From Thermobacillus sp. ZCTH02-B1 (GTDB taxonomy: Bacteria > Bacillota > Bacilli > Paenibacillales > Paenibacillaceae), in assembly GCF_002159085.1 (NCBI RefSeq), contig NZ_LZRU01000017.1:17748-81747 (forward strand): DNA of 64,000 nt, in the 5' to 3' direction. The notes under the pieces were generated by a model, which saw only the letters and a list, made by a program, of their open reading frames with translations, was not told the origin of the DNA and did not search any database. Positions 8,946 through 19,000 of the stretch are shown in pieces. The stretch's first letter is position 1, and every line of letters begins with the position of its first letter. The position numbers and the translations under genes are program-made.

Positions 8946-9692
8946 TTATCGACAAGACGAAAGTATGCTGTTGCCGTTGCAGGCCGCGTCCATTGTCACG
9001 ACAAGCGCGTATGTTCTTCCCTCGCCGGACGAAATGATGGCCACATCATATTGGATCGAATGCTTCGTAACGGAATTTTTCCCATCCTCACTGGAACGTT
9101 CGGCCAAGGTTGCGACATCTCCGGCAAGTGACAATTCGTTCATCAGCGAGGCGCGTTCATCGGAGGACAAACCGGGGTTGCTTGCGGCAATCAAGATCTC
9201 ATAGTAGGGCTGCAGATGCCTTAGATGAGACTCGTCAAACGCGGTCTGTTTTCCCCTGATGTACAACCGTTCGATTCGTCCGTCGTCCTTGCGGACATAT
9301 CCCGTCAGCATGACGAAGTCATCGTTTTTCTCATCTCCCCAGGCACGGCGGATTTCAAGGGATTCTCCCCATCCCGATACTTCAAATTTGCCCAGGTCAT
9401 GGTGTTCCGTTTCCTCCAGAACGGCCGCCGCGGCGGCATTCCATCGGTCCGACAGATTGTAAATGTACAGCTGCGGAACCTCATCTTCCGCGACATCAAC
9501 CGGTGTATCATCCCGATCGTCCGCGTCGGCGTCATCGGATGGCGCAGGCGCTGTACGATCCCGGGATTCAGATGGAGCTGACGGTTCCATGTTTGGGGCA
9601 TCAGGGAGAGCATTGCGGTCATTCGAGCCAAAACAACCCCCCAGCAAACACGCAAGCAGCAAAAATATCCCCCATGACAGACGAAAATTCAT
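8946..9692 (-). CDS. Hypothetical lipoprotein
   Basis: A 248-residue secreted lipoprotein: signal peptide with lipobox LLGGC (Cys20), then a disordered Asp/Pro/Ser-rich linker to about residue 70, then a soluble domain (QLYIYNLSDRWNAAAAAVLE and WGESLEIRRAWG) that was not recognised. It is transcribed alone toward the sigma/anti-sigma pair, separated from it by a terminator. No function is proposed; membership in the sigma factor's regulon is possible but not shown. Confidence 0.75.
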   Translation of the reverse strand: MNFRLSWGIFLLLACLLGGCFGSNDRNALPDAPNMEPSAPSESRDRTAPAPSDDADADDRDDTPVDVAEDEVPQLYIYNLSDRWNAAAAAVLEETEHHDLGKFEVSGWGESLEIRRAWGDEKNDDFVMLTGYVRKDDGRIERLYIRGKQTAFDESHLRHLQPYYEILIAASNPGLSSDERASLMNELSLAGDVATLAERSSEDGKNSVTKHSIQYDVAIISSGEGRTYALVVTMDAACNGNSILSSCR

Positions 9693-10229
9693 AAACTCCC
9701 GCCTTTTCCGAAGTTTTGATCAAGAGGCCAAGGGACTGGCATCCGCGTGCGGATATCGATGCACCGACGCTTGCCCCGGCAATGGATGCAAACCGCGGGC
9801 AGAGCGCGATTCACCTGTACCCGATCCGGTGTTATTCCCTTCATAAGGTAATAACACTTTAATTGACGAGGAGGTTGCACGGTTTTCATACATTTTGATA
9901 CTTTTTCTTTTATTATTAAACAATTTTGGATATTGAATCAACTGGATTTTGGCAAGAGCGGGGATTGAGACGGAATGGGGCCCCCTTGATCCGGAACGCG
10001 AAGAAGCGTTTGCTCCCGTCCCGTCCGAAACGTCGCTGCTTCGGGCTGTCACTTGACGGAGGGGTGTCCCGGCTGCGGGGGCCGTGCAGAGCTGTTCGGA
10101 TGACGCGAGGCGGTTGCGCATTCTGTGTCTCCCTTGCTGCAGTCGCCTTTTCTCATTGTATCGCTTGCGGACGCGTCGCCCGCAGACAATCGCAGACAAC
10201 AAGAGGAGCGACAACCCGGAAAGCGAATT
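9693..10229. other. Intergenic stretch with an 8-bp-arm palindrome
   Basis: No convincing gene in 537 bp. At 9829-9857 is an inverted repeat GTGTTATT...AATAACAC with a 13-bp centre, in the upstream region of the lipoprotein gene. On the minus strand TTGATT, 17 bp, TAATAA near 9910-9945 is a weak promoter candidate. A GAGGAGG at about 9867-9874 is followed by no usable plus-strand frame. Confidence 0.4.
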
Positions 10230-11330
10230 TCACCGGTTGAACTTGCGGCGGACCCTCAGGGCGATTTCCGTCATGCAGTCTTCCGCCTGCGGGTAAAGGC
10301 CGATCTTGTCCATGAACGCGTGATCCACGCCGTTGTATTGAATCACCGTCGTCTTTACGCCGGAACGGGCCAGCTTGCGCGCATAGGCTTCATTCTCCAG
10401 CCGCAGAAAGTCAAACTCGCCGGTGATGATGAGCGTCTCGGGCATCCCGTGCAAATCGGCCAGCAGGGGCGACATGTGGGGATGCGTCACGTCGATGCGG
10501 CCCTGCAAATACAGTTCGTGCAGCTTGGGACGGCCATGATCGGCGCCGACGAAGCCGAGAATCTGCTCGATGTATTCCCGGTGATTGCGGATCTCATAGG
10601 CTTCCAGCGACCATCTGTGCCCTTCTTCTTCCGCGCCCGCCATGTTGACCGACGGATAGATCAGCGCCTGGTACTTGATCAGCCCCAGTTTCCTGTCCCG
10701 GTCGATCATCGCGCATACCGTCGCCAGGTTGCCGCCGGCGCTGTCCCCGGCCACCGCGATACTCGCCGGATCGACGCCGAGCTCGTCCGCATGATCGTGA
10801 ACCCAGCGAACGGCATCGAAACAGTCGGTCAGCCCCGCGGGATAGGGGTGTTCGGGCGCGAGCCGGTAATCGACGGACACGACCACCGCTCCCGCGTGAT
10901 ACGCCAGACATTTGCACGGATTCTCGACCGTCTTGAGCGATCCGCCGATAAATCCGCCGCCATGGAAAAACACGACGGCCGGCCGTTTCCCGCCCACGGG
11001 AGGCGTGTAGATGCGGACCGGAATGTTCGTCTCGCTTCCTTCAATCTCCCGGCATTCCGTCGCGACGGCGCCACCGGTTACGTCGCGGTTTTCCCATCCC
11101 ATCATCCGCCGCATCATCTTCGCGAACTCCACCGGGTCTTCCGGAATCTCGGGCGGCTGCTGCCCCTTCATCCGGGCGGCCGTCTCCTTGTGGACTTCCA
11201 GGACGCGGGGGTCCAGCTCGCCCCATCCCTCCTCCGAATCCGGAATGGGCTTGACGATCCATTCATATCCGTCCCGCTGCTCCGTGCGGGCTCTCGCGCG
11301 CAATGCGGCCAGCAATTGCTCGTAGTTCAT
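10230..11330 (-). CDS. Alpha/beta-hydrolase, hormone-sensitive-lipase-type esterase
   Basis: A 366-residue cytosolic carboxylesterase. The oxyanion motif HGGG is at residues 123-126 and the nucleophile elbow GDSAGG at 195-200 (Ser197); the acid and base are probably in GEFDFLRLE and GVDHAFM near the C-terminus. About 110 residues precede the core, as in several HSL-family esterases with a cap. It stands alone between the efflux operon and an intergenic stretch. The natural ester substrate is unknown. The start ATG at 11330 has GGAGGAGTCCGAC just upstream. Confidence 0.9.
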   Translation of the reverse strand: MNYEQLLAALRARARTEQRDGYEWIVKPIPDSEEGWGELDPRVLEVHKETAARMKGQQPPEIPEDPVEFAKMMRRMMGWENRDVTGGAVATECREIEGSETNIPVRIYTPPVGGKRPAVVFFHGGGFIGGSLKTVENPCKCLAYHAGAVVVSVDYRLAPEHPYPAGLTDCFDAVRWVHDHADELGVDPASIAVAGDSAGGNLATVCAMIDRDRKLGLIKYQALIYPSVNMAGAEEEGHRWSLEAYEIRNHREYIEQILGFVGADHGRPKLHELYLQGRIDVTHPHMSPLLADLHGMPETLIITGEFDFLRLENEAYARKLARSGVKTTVIQYNGVDHAFMDKIGLYPQAEDCMTEIALRVRRKFNR

Positions 11331-11465
11331 GTCGGACTCCTCCCCCGGATGTTTTGATATTTCATTCTAGCCCATGCGGCGCGGATGCGCTTGCCGAAAG
11401 ACGACCTTTTATTTTTCAAATGACGACCATTCCCCGGAACGGACATGCCGGGTTCCCGTCTCCCA

Positions 11466-11493
11466 AAAGAAAAAAGGAGCGGCTGACCGCTCC
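11466..11493 (-). terminator. Intrinsic terminator of the efflux operon
   Basis: Minus-strand stem GGAGCGG / CCGCTCC with a 4-nt loop followed by T5-C-T4, about 75 nt past the stop of the permease gene at 11569. Confidence 0.85.
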
Positions 11494-11568
11494 GGAATCT
11501 TTCCCCGAACCCGCGGCGTTTCGGGCCCGCATGCCGGCCCTGCCGGAACGGGTTCCGGTTGATGCCCG

Positions 11569-12759
11569 CTATTCGTAACGCAGCGATTCGATCGGCTGCA
11601 GCTTCGCGGCTTTGCGGGCCGGGTACAGGCCGAAGAAAATCCCGACCGCGGCCGAGAAACAGAAGGCCAGCACGATCGCCTCCATCGAGACGACAAACGG
11701 CAATCCCGTCATCACGGCGAACCCGAAGGCTACCAGCAGCCCGAACAGCGCGCCGATCGCGCCTCCGATAAAGGAGAGCATGACCGCCTCGACCAGGAAC
11801 TGGAACATGATATTTCCCGGCGTCGCGCCGATCGCCTTGCGGATCCCGATTTCCCGGGTCCGTTCCGTGACGGAGACCAGCATGATGTTCATGACCCCGA
11901 TTCCCCCGACGACCAGGGAAATGCCGGCGATCGAACCGATGACGAGCTGCAGGATGGAGAACGTGTTTTTGATCATTTGCTCCGCATCCTTGGCCGATTC
12001 CGTCGCATACGCGTTCTTGCTGACGCGCTTCCGCTCCGCCAGCCAGGTCTTGAGCTCCCGGATCGTCTCGTCCATGCGCTCCGGCGATGCGGGCAGGATT
12101 TCAAGCATGCTCAGATTTTCGCTGACCCATGCTCCGCCCGGAATGGCCGTAATCGGCGCGTAGGCGGAATAGCGCGCCCCAACGTTGACCATCAAACCTT
12201 CCTGCTCCTTGTAGACCCCGACGATCCGGAAAACCCCGCCGGACAGCTGAACGCTCCGGCCGATCGCCGCTTGCGGAGACCCGAATGCCTTGTCGGCAAA
12301 TTTGGTCTCCACGACAAGGACTTTCTGACGCGCCCGCTCCTCCTGCGAAGTGAAAAATCTGCCCGCCACCATGTCGATTTTTTTCATTCTGGGCGAATCC
12401 GACGTCGTTCCCGTCACTTTGAATTGCAGCGTTTCCTTCTTGTGCCTGCCGGTCATCCCGAAGGTCTGCGACGTCGAGACGTAACGGACCCCCGGAAGCT
12501 TGCGAATCTCCGCAAGCTCCCGCAGCCGGAAAAAGGGATTGCCCTCTTCAGCGGCGCTGCCCTTAGGATATATCAGAAAGTACCCGTCCCCGTAATTCGA
12601 CAGTTCCGCCATGATCGCGTGCTGTCCGGCCTGGCCGATGGACACGACCGTGACCACCGCGGCGACGCCGAAGACGATCCCGATCATCGTCAGGAACGAG
12701 CGCATCTTGTTGACCCGGAGATTGTCCAGGGCGACGAGGATGCTCTCCCGGATGCTCAT
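11569..12759 (-). CDS. MacB-like ABC transporter permease
   Basis: A 396-residue permease with the MacB/FtsX layout: N-terminal membrane helix (MRSFLTMIGIVFGVAAVVTV), a large extracellular domain (residues about 45-265) and three C-terminal helices starting at ILQLVIGSIAGISLVVGGIG, with the family stretch MNIMLVSVTERTREIGIRKA. It pairs with the ATPase encoded just upstream (ATGA overlap) and the adaptor before that, forming a tripartite-like efflux or envelope export system. In a Gram-positive host there is no outer-membrane channel; exported substrates are usually peptides or antibiotics. Last gene of the operon, followed by a terminator. Confidence 0.93.
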   Translation of the reverse strand: MSIRESILVALDNLRVNKMRSFLTMIGIVFGVAAVVTVVSIGQAGQHAIMAELSNYGDGYFLIYPKGSAAEEGNPFFRLRELAEIRKLPGVRYVSTSQTFGMTGRHKKETLQFKVTGTTSDSPRMKKIDMVAGRFFTSQEERARQKVLVVETKFADKAFGSPQAAIGRSVQLSGGVFRIVGVYKEQEGLMVNVGARYSAYAPITAIPGGAWVSENLSMLEILPASPERMDETIRELKTWLAERKRVSKNAYATESAKDAEQMIKNTFSILQLVIGSIAGISLVVGGIGVMNIMLVSVTERTREIGIRKAIGATPGNIMFQFLVEAVMLSFIGGAIGALFGLLVAFGFAVMTGLPFVVSMEAIVLAFCFSAAVGIFFGLYPARKAAKLQPIESLRYE

Positions 12760-13445
12760 CCGCCGCCACTTCCCTTGCGCCTGTCGCTCAGGATCCGGCC
12801 GTCCCCGAAGGTGATGATCCGCTCGGCATGCTCGGCGATGTCCGGCTCGTGGGTCACCAGCACGATCGTCGTTCCGTCGGCGTGGATCTCTTTGAACAGC
12901 GCCATGATTTCGCGGGATGATTTCGTATCCAGGTTCCCGGTGGGCTCGTCCGCCAGCAGGACCGGTGCGTTCATCGTCAGCGCCCGGGCGATCGCCACCC
13001 GTTGCTTCTGCCCGCCGGACAGCTCGTTCGGACGATGCTTGACGCGTTCGGACAGCCCGACCCTGCGCAGCAGCTCCAGCGCCCGCTCGCGGCGCTTTTC
13101 CAGGGGAACGCCGGCGTACATCATCGGCAGCATGACGTTTTGCAGAACCGTCTGCCGGGGCAGCAGGTTGAAGCTCTGGAAGACAAACCCGATCTTCCGG
13201 TTCCGGATGCGGGCGAGCTCCCGCTCGCTCAGCGACTCCACCGGGATGCCGTCCAGCTCGTAGCTGCCGGAGGTCGGGACGTCCAGGCAGCCGATGATGT
13301 TCATGAGCGTCGATTTCCCCGAACCCGACGGCCCCATGATGGCCACGAACTCGCCCTTTCCGATGTGCAGATCGATGCCGTGCAGCGCCTGCACCTCCAG
13401 GGAGCCGTTTTTGTAGACTTTCGTGATGCCTCTGAGCGTGATCAT
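12756..13445 (-). CDS. MacB/LolD-like ABC transporter ATPase
   Basis: A 229-residue single-domain ATPase. Walker A GPSGSGKST, Q-loop GFVFQSFNLLPRQTV, signature LSGGQKQRVAIARAL, Walker B VLLADEPTGNLD and H-loop VTHEPDIAEHAER are all intact and typical of the MacB/LolD group. It energises the downstream permease. It overlaps both neighbours by 4 bp, so the three genes are almost surely translated as a unit. Confidence 0.95.
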   Translation of the reverse strand: MITLRGITKVYKNGSLEVQALHGIDLHIGKGEFVAIMGPSGSGKSTLMNIIGCLDVPTSGSYELDGIPVESLSERELARIRNRKIGFVFQSFNLLPRQTVLQNVMLPMMYAGVPLEKRRERALELLRRVGLSERVKHRPNELSGGQKQRVAIARALTMNAPVLLADEPTGNLDTKSSREIMALFKEIHADGTTIVLVTHEPDIAEHAERIITFGDGRILSDRRKGSGGG

Positions 13446-14524
13446 TTCACCTTCACCCGGGCGCCGTCCCGCAGCCGTTCGCCGCCTGCCACCACGACCC
13501 GATCGCCTTCGGCCGCCCCGGTGACCAGCTCGATCAGCTCGTCGCCTTCCTTCCCCGTCGTCACCGGCACCTTGACGGCGACATCGCCCTGCACCTTGTA
13601 GACGTAGGACTGTTCGCCGTCGTACCGCACCGCTTCGATCGGCGCGAGCAGGCGATCCTGGTCCGGAATTTCCAACTCCACCGTGACATTGTAACCCGGA
13701 CGAAGCTCCGGCGATGTCTGATCCAGGATGACCTCCATCTCCACCGCCGCGTCCCGGGAAGACGGATCGATCGCCTCGGCCACGGGAGCCAGGTACGAGA
13801 TGCTGCCCTCATAACGGCCCGAAAAAGCCTCCCCGGTCACCACGGCCTTCATCCCCGGTTCCGCCTTGCCCGCGTCCAGCTCATTCAGGTGCGCCACGAC
13901 CTTGAGCCGGTTCACATCGGCAATCACGGCGACTTCGCTGCCTTCGGCCAGCATTTGGCCGGCGTTCACCGCGAATTTGGTCACCACGCCGCCGGCGGGA
14001 GCCAGCACCTGCCGGTTGGCGAGCTGCTTCTCGAGCGATTCGATGGTCAGTTGAATGGCACGAATGCGCAGATCATAGGCGGTGAGATCCAGCTCCTCCG
14101 GTTCGGCGTCCGGGTTTGCGAGACGGGCTTGTCTGAAGCGCTCGAAATGCTGCTTCCGGGCCGCCAGCCGTTCCGCCTCGACCAGTTCCAGATTGATGCG
14201 CTCCTTCTCCAGCTGATCCCGTACCTGCTTCATGTCCAGCGTAAGGAGAACCTGTCCTTCCTCCACCGTATCGCCCGGCTTCACCTTGACCTCTTCCACC
14301 ACTCCGCTCGCAGGAGCGTACACCCGGGTCGTCTCAGCCGGCTCCAACTTGCCGTTCGCATAGATTTGCTCGATGATTTTGCCCGTCTCCACGACGGCGA
14401 CCTGCACTTCGATTTCCCGGTTCATCGCGTTCAGCATATGGGCCGCGATAAACGCGATGACCGCCAGACCGATGACGGCAAACCAAAACCGCTTCTTCTT
14501 CAACCATTTCAACAAGCGACTCAC
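13442..14524 (-). CDS. Efflux adaptor (HlyD/MacA-like membrane fusion protein)
   Basis: A roughly 360-residue adaptor: one N-terminal membrane helix (FWFAVIGLAVIAFIAAHM), a lipoyl-like half (TTRVYAPASGVVEEVKVKPG), a coiled-coil hairpin (about residues 100-160), the second lipoyl half (LAPAGGVVTKFAVNAGQ), and beta-barrel domains. It is the first gene of the operon with the ATPase and permease. The frame is open to a TTG at 14563, but nothing resembling a ribosome site precedes it; GTG at 14524, just before SRLLKWLKKK, is preferred. The upstream AT-rich 40 bp probably hold the promoter. Confidence 0.88.
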   Translation of the reverse strand: MSRLLKWLKKKRFWFAVIGLAVIAFIAAHMLNAMNREIEVQVAVVETGKIIEQIYANGKLEPAETTRVYAPASGVVEEVKVKPGDTVEEGQVLLTLDMKQVRDQLEKERINLELVEAERLAARKQHFERFRQARLANPDAEPEELDLTAYDLRIRAIQLTIESLEKQLANRQVLAPAGGVVTKFAVNAGQMLAEGSEVAVIADVNRLKVVAHLNELDAGKAEPGMKAVVTGEAFSGRYEGSISYLAPVAEAIDPSSRDAAVEMEVILDQTSPELRPGYNVTVELEIPDQDRLLAPIEAVRYDGEQSYVYKVQGDVAVKVPVTTGKEGDELIELVTGAAEGDRVVVAGGERLRDGARVKVK

Positions 14525-14951
14525 CCGTTCCAATCCAAATATGTAAAAAATTAATGGTATCAAAAATTTATGTCATCAACGAATGGCGGGCTTGAACCGG
14601 AGAAAGACCTCGGACTTACCTTTCACTATAACCGTCTGTCCCGTTTCAACCACCGACTCAAGTCCGGGTGTGATGCCGGACCTGAGCCCGGCTCAAGGAA
14701 GTTGCCGGACCCGTCCCCGCGGAAGTTCGTCAAAGGTCGTTTGTCGCCGGCATGCGCTCGGATCGTGCGAACCGCTGGTGAGGAGTTCCCGCTTCTCTCT
14801 TACGTTCTCTTGGATTGAACGTTTCAACTTGGCTGCCGTCCCGTTGATCGGCGCGGACAATCTGCCCGCTTCGTCCGGTGGTTCCACGGGAACCCGATGG
14901 TCACGACAGGGAGCGGCATAATCGTTTCTCGGTTTTGCATCGCTCAGAAGC
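14525..14951. other. Intergenic stretch, no gene recognised
   Basis: Open frames here have no ribosome site and no recognisable product. The AT-rich part next to 14524 (14540-14575) is the likely promoter region of the efflux operon. The rest is featureless apart from short GC-rich palindromes. Confidence 0.4.
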
Positions 14952-14984
14952 AAAAACGCAGCCCGCCATCAAGCGAAGCTGCGT
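14952..14984 (-). terminator. Probable terminator of the 15112-15867 lipoprotein gene
   Basis: Minus-strand stem ACGCAGC / GCTGCGT with a 15-nt loop followed by T5, about 130 nt past the stop codon. Confidence 0.6.
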
Positions 14985-15111
14985 CCGGCGTTGACCCTCT
15001 GCAGAACGGCGCGGCCCGGCTCCATGTGCGGGCTGTGCCTCATGCCGGTCTGCGGGACCTGAACAGCCCTCCCGATCCGCGTAGATCCCGTGCCCCGGCA
15101 GCCACCGCGTT

Positions 15112-15867
15112 TCATTTGCCATCCTTTGCTTCGCGCAATCGAAACGAGGACACGATCGTTTCCATTACCGCTTCGTCCACCTTCCCGTCGGCGAAACAGA
15201 AGCCGTACGCGCGCCCGTCATCCCGGTCCGCCACGTACCATCGGATCTCTTCATACCGCCATTCCGGATCCCGATCCGCGGCCGGCTTCGTGTGGATGAG
15301 TTCGATCCGGTAAATCCGGATGCTCCCGTTCCGTCCGGCCGTCAGGTCTTCCCGCTCCTCGAAACCGGTCTGCTCCGAATGGTTGGGTTTGAAATCCGGC
15401 CAGCTATCCGCGTCGAACCATCCCAGAATTTCGGTCTCCCCGACCTTTTCTCCATCGACCCGAAACGTGAACTCGTCCTGCTGCTTCTCCCCGACCTGCC
15501 AGTCATCCGGCACCGCGAAGGTAAACCGGTCCGCCTCCACGACCCGATACCCGTCGGGCGCAATGTACGGCGAGCGGTCGGCCGGCGACTGTTCGTCATG
15601 CGCCGAGGACGGTTCGTCATGCGTCCGGGGTTGAGCGGCTTGCTCCGGCGGCTCCTTGGGCGCCTGCGATTGCTCTTCCGGAGCTGCTCCTGGATCACCT
15701 CGTCGACCGCCATGCGGCACTTGAAGAGGAAGCGCGTCCGGCGCCTCCTCCCGGACGGGCGCAGCCGGATCTTCCCCGATCCCGACACCCGCATCACCGG
15801 TTCCCCGTGTGTCCATGCATCCCGATACCAACCAAACCGACAACCATGCTGCCCAAAGCCATCGCAT
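15112..15867 (-). CDS. Hypothetical lipoprotein with PsbP-like C-terminal domain
   Basis: A 251-residue lipoprotein counted from ATG 15867, chosen because it gives a clean signal peptide (MRWLWAAWLSVWLVSGC, lipobox LVSGC) and has GGTGGGA upstream; the frame itself is open 52 codons further. After the lipid cysteine is a long disordered Pro/Glu/Ala-rich linker (to about residue 110), then a compact domain (DRFTFAVPDDWQVGEKQQDE, GETEILGWFD, FCFADGKVDEAVMETIVSSF) whose pattern resembles small PsbP/DUF1795-type folds. That resemblance is tentative. Role unknown; it sits alone, after the restriction operon on the same strand. Confidence 0.7.
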   Translation of the reverse strand: MRWLWAAWLSVWLVSGCMDTRGTGDAGVGIGEDPAAPVREEAPDALPLQVPHGGRRGDPGAAPEEQSQAPKEPPEQAAQPRTHDEPSSAHDEQSPADRSPYIAPDGYRVVEADRFTFAVPDDWQVGEKQQDEFTFRVDGEKVGETEILGWFDADSWPDFKPNHSEQTGFEEREDLTAGRNGSIRIYRIELIHTKPAADRDPEWRYEEIRWYVADRDDGRAYGFCFADGKVDEAVMETIVSSFRLREAKDGK

Positions 15868-16036
15868 CTTCAAGTCCCACCCTTGCGCGGAACATCGGAT
15901 CATGTTGCGAACTTGCCTGATACCAGACGATCCATGGGTGGAAAAAGTTTGAAGGCGCAGCCCGGCACGAACGGGCGGCGCCTTGCGCGTCATGCGAACG
16001 GGCGTTTCCGGCAAATCCCGCATTGCTTCCCGCGCC

Positions 16037-19000
16037 TCATCCCTTCACGATCTCGAGCAGTTTCTCGTAGCTGTCGACGACATCGTAGCGGACCCGCCCG
16101 TCGCCCAGCTTCGCGAAATGCCTCCGCGCGCACTCGATCTTCGCCTTCTCCGTCTCCCGGAGCTCCATCGATTCCATGGAGCCCTTCGTCTCGGCAATGA
16201 AATAGATGTGCTTCACGTGTCCTTCCCGGAACACGATTGCCCAGTCCGGATTGTAGTTGCCTACTGGCGTTGGGATGAAGAAACCCTTGGGCAGCTTGGC
16301 GTACACTTGGACTTCTTCACTGGATTCCAAATTTTTAGCAAAATCGAGTTCGATCTTCGAATCCGTCACGACATAATCATAGATGTGCTTCTGCGCCGGC
16401 AACATGTTCTCGCCCTGCTTGCCCGAAAGCGTGTTCTTCGTGAAGATTTCGTTCTCGAACCGGTCGTTCAGTACGTCATAGGTGATGGACTCAATGATCG
16501 TAGTGGCTTTCTGCTCGTTGATGATCCGAGCGGCGCGGATCAGAAACTCTTCCGGGTTTCGGCGGAATTGCAAGAATGTTGATTCTCGGATCCCGGTCAG
16601 GATCGCGACGATCGTCTTCCGCGTGAGCTTCGTCTCATCCACCAGCTTCCCGACCAGATCGTATTTCACCCGAACGCCCGAGCCCGTCTCTATCGTCTCC
16701 ACTCCAGATTCGCGCATTTCGAAGGCTTCTCCCGACTGCAGTTGCTCTTTGCTGTCAATCTTCCGCATTTCACCATGCCGAATCGAAAACCGGATCGCTG
16801 GCACATACAATTGGCTGTCCAACGCCTGAATGCATTTTTTAATCAATTCTTCGGAATCAAATTTAACAGTATATACCGATTTCCGGTTGATTCGATTCCA
16901 GAGTTCCTGAAACTCTTTTCTGTAAAAATTCTGATTGACGCTGACAAGCGTCTTCTTCCTCTCATCCTCGGCCAGGTTCGTCTTGCCCTCAATGTAGACC
17001 GATTTTAACAGTTTGACAATCGATTCCCCGAAGTCCGCGAATTCCTCCGGTAACTTCAGCTCACCCGCCTCGACCGCACGGAAATAGTCGTCTGTGAGAT
17101 GAAACTGATCATCCACATAATCATTCTTGATGAACGCGACATGCAGTTTTCTCGCCGCCGCTTCGTCCAGCTTCCACTGCTCGCCGCGCTCGTTCGTCAG
17201 CACCTTGTCCCGGAAGAAATGTTCGTCGACCGTTCGCGGACGGTCGCTCAGGGTCTCGGCGATCTCCTGCTGCAATTGCCTTGCGAACTGCTCGTACGAT
17301 TCGCTCGCGATGACCGTCAGCACGTTGATTTCGTGGACATCGATGCCGGGGACGCTCGCATCCATCCGCTCCCCGTGCTGGTTCACGCACAACCGGAGCC
17401 CGCGGCCGACCTCCTGCCGCTTCTTGACGACGGAATCGCTGTGCTTCAGCGTGCAGATCTGGAACACATTCGGATTGTCCCAGCCTTCCTTGAGCGCCGA
17501 GTGCGAGAAAATGAACCGCACATCCTCCGACAAGCTCAGCAGCCGCTCCTTCTCCCGCATGATGAGACTGTAGGCTTCCGCGTCGTCGGAGTCGGTCTCC
17601 CGGGCCGACACCTTCGGATCGACCATCCGGTTGCTCTTCTTGTCGATCGAGAAGTAGCCGTTATGGGTTTTCTTCACGTCAATCCGCTTCAGATATTGAA
17701 TATAAGGATCATCATCAAACAGGGACAATTGCTCGTTTAGCAGCGCCGTATATTCCTCTTCAAAAATATCCGCGTAAATGCCGTTTTTTGGCGTACCGTC
17801 CTCGTCATACACACGGTACTTGGCTACCTCGTCGATAAAGAAAAGCGAGAGCACCTTGATGCCTTTGGGATAGAGCATCCGTTCCTTCTCGAAATGCGAC
17901 TTGATCGTCTCCCGAATCTGGATCCGACGAAATTGCAGTTCGCTTACATCCCCCCGGACATCACCCGCATAAAGCGTCACTCCGTTGGCGAAGCTTACGC
18001 TACCCTTCAGTCCGTTAATTTCGGCAACCCTGAATCCTTTGTATTGCTCCAATTCACCTGACAATTGGTACAGATCATCGTTCTGGACGATTTTTAGCGT
18101 TTTCCTTGTGAGGCCGGTTTTCGTCTTTACATCCAGTTCCATACGAGCCACAGGGGCATGATTCGCGCTTATGTCAATTCCTTCCAAATATAGATAGCAG
18201 TCCGTACCACTTGTCCCTTTGACTGAAATCCCCTTGACGCTGATCTTCTTGACCAGCTTCTGATTGTAGGCGTCCAGCGCGTCCAGGCGATACACCTTGT
18301 TGAATTCTTCCCGGTGGGTGGCCGAATAGCGCAGAGTAAATAAAGGGTTGAATGCTTTTAAAGACTCAATCGTTTGCTTACCTTCGACTGATTGCGGCTC
18401 GTCGATGATCAGAATTGGATTTGTGCCCGCCAGCACATCAATCGGACGACGGCTTTGGAAATCATCGAGTTCCATATGAATCCGCCGAGCGTCCTTGCCC
18501 CTCGCATTGAATGCCTGCGAATTGATAATCATGACATTGAGTCCCGCATCGCTGGCGAAACTCTCGATCTGATGCAGTTGTTTCGAATTGTACACAAAAT
18601 ACCGCGCCTTCATGCCGTATTCGGCCATGAAGTGGTCCTCCGTTATCTGGAACGTTTTAAGCACACCCTCCCGGATCGCGATGGACGGCACGACGACAAT
18701 ATACTTGCTCCATCCGTATGTCCGGTACAATTCGAACATCGTGCGAATATACGTATATGTCTTTCCGGTTCCCGTCTCCATCTCAACCGTCAGGTTGTAA
18801 ATCGTCTCGCCTTTTCTTCGCTCGATTTTCTCCGAGGGCTTCAGCCCGTTTCGGCGCTGGACCGTCCGGATATTCTCCAGCACTTCCAGGTCAGTCAATT
18901 GAATCGGTTTGTTCCTGAAACCGACGTCCCAAATTTCTACCCGTTCAAGATTTTCCCCCAATCGAAGCTGTTCGGGTTTTCGTCTGTTGCCACGATCCAG

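Noticed and set aside
9720..10214. 164-codon minus-strand frame in the intergenic region
   Set aside because: No ribosome site, low-complexity composition and no recognisable domain.
14570..14921. Open frames in the intergenic region upstream of the efflux operon
   Set aside because: No ribosome site or recognisable product; not convincing as transposase remnants.
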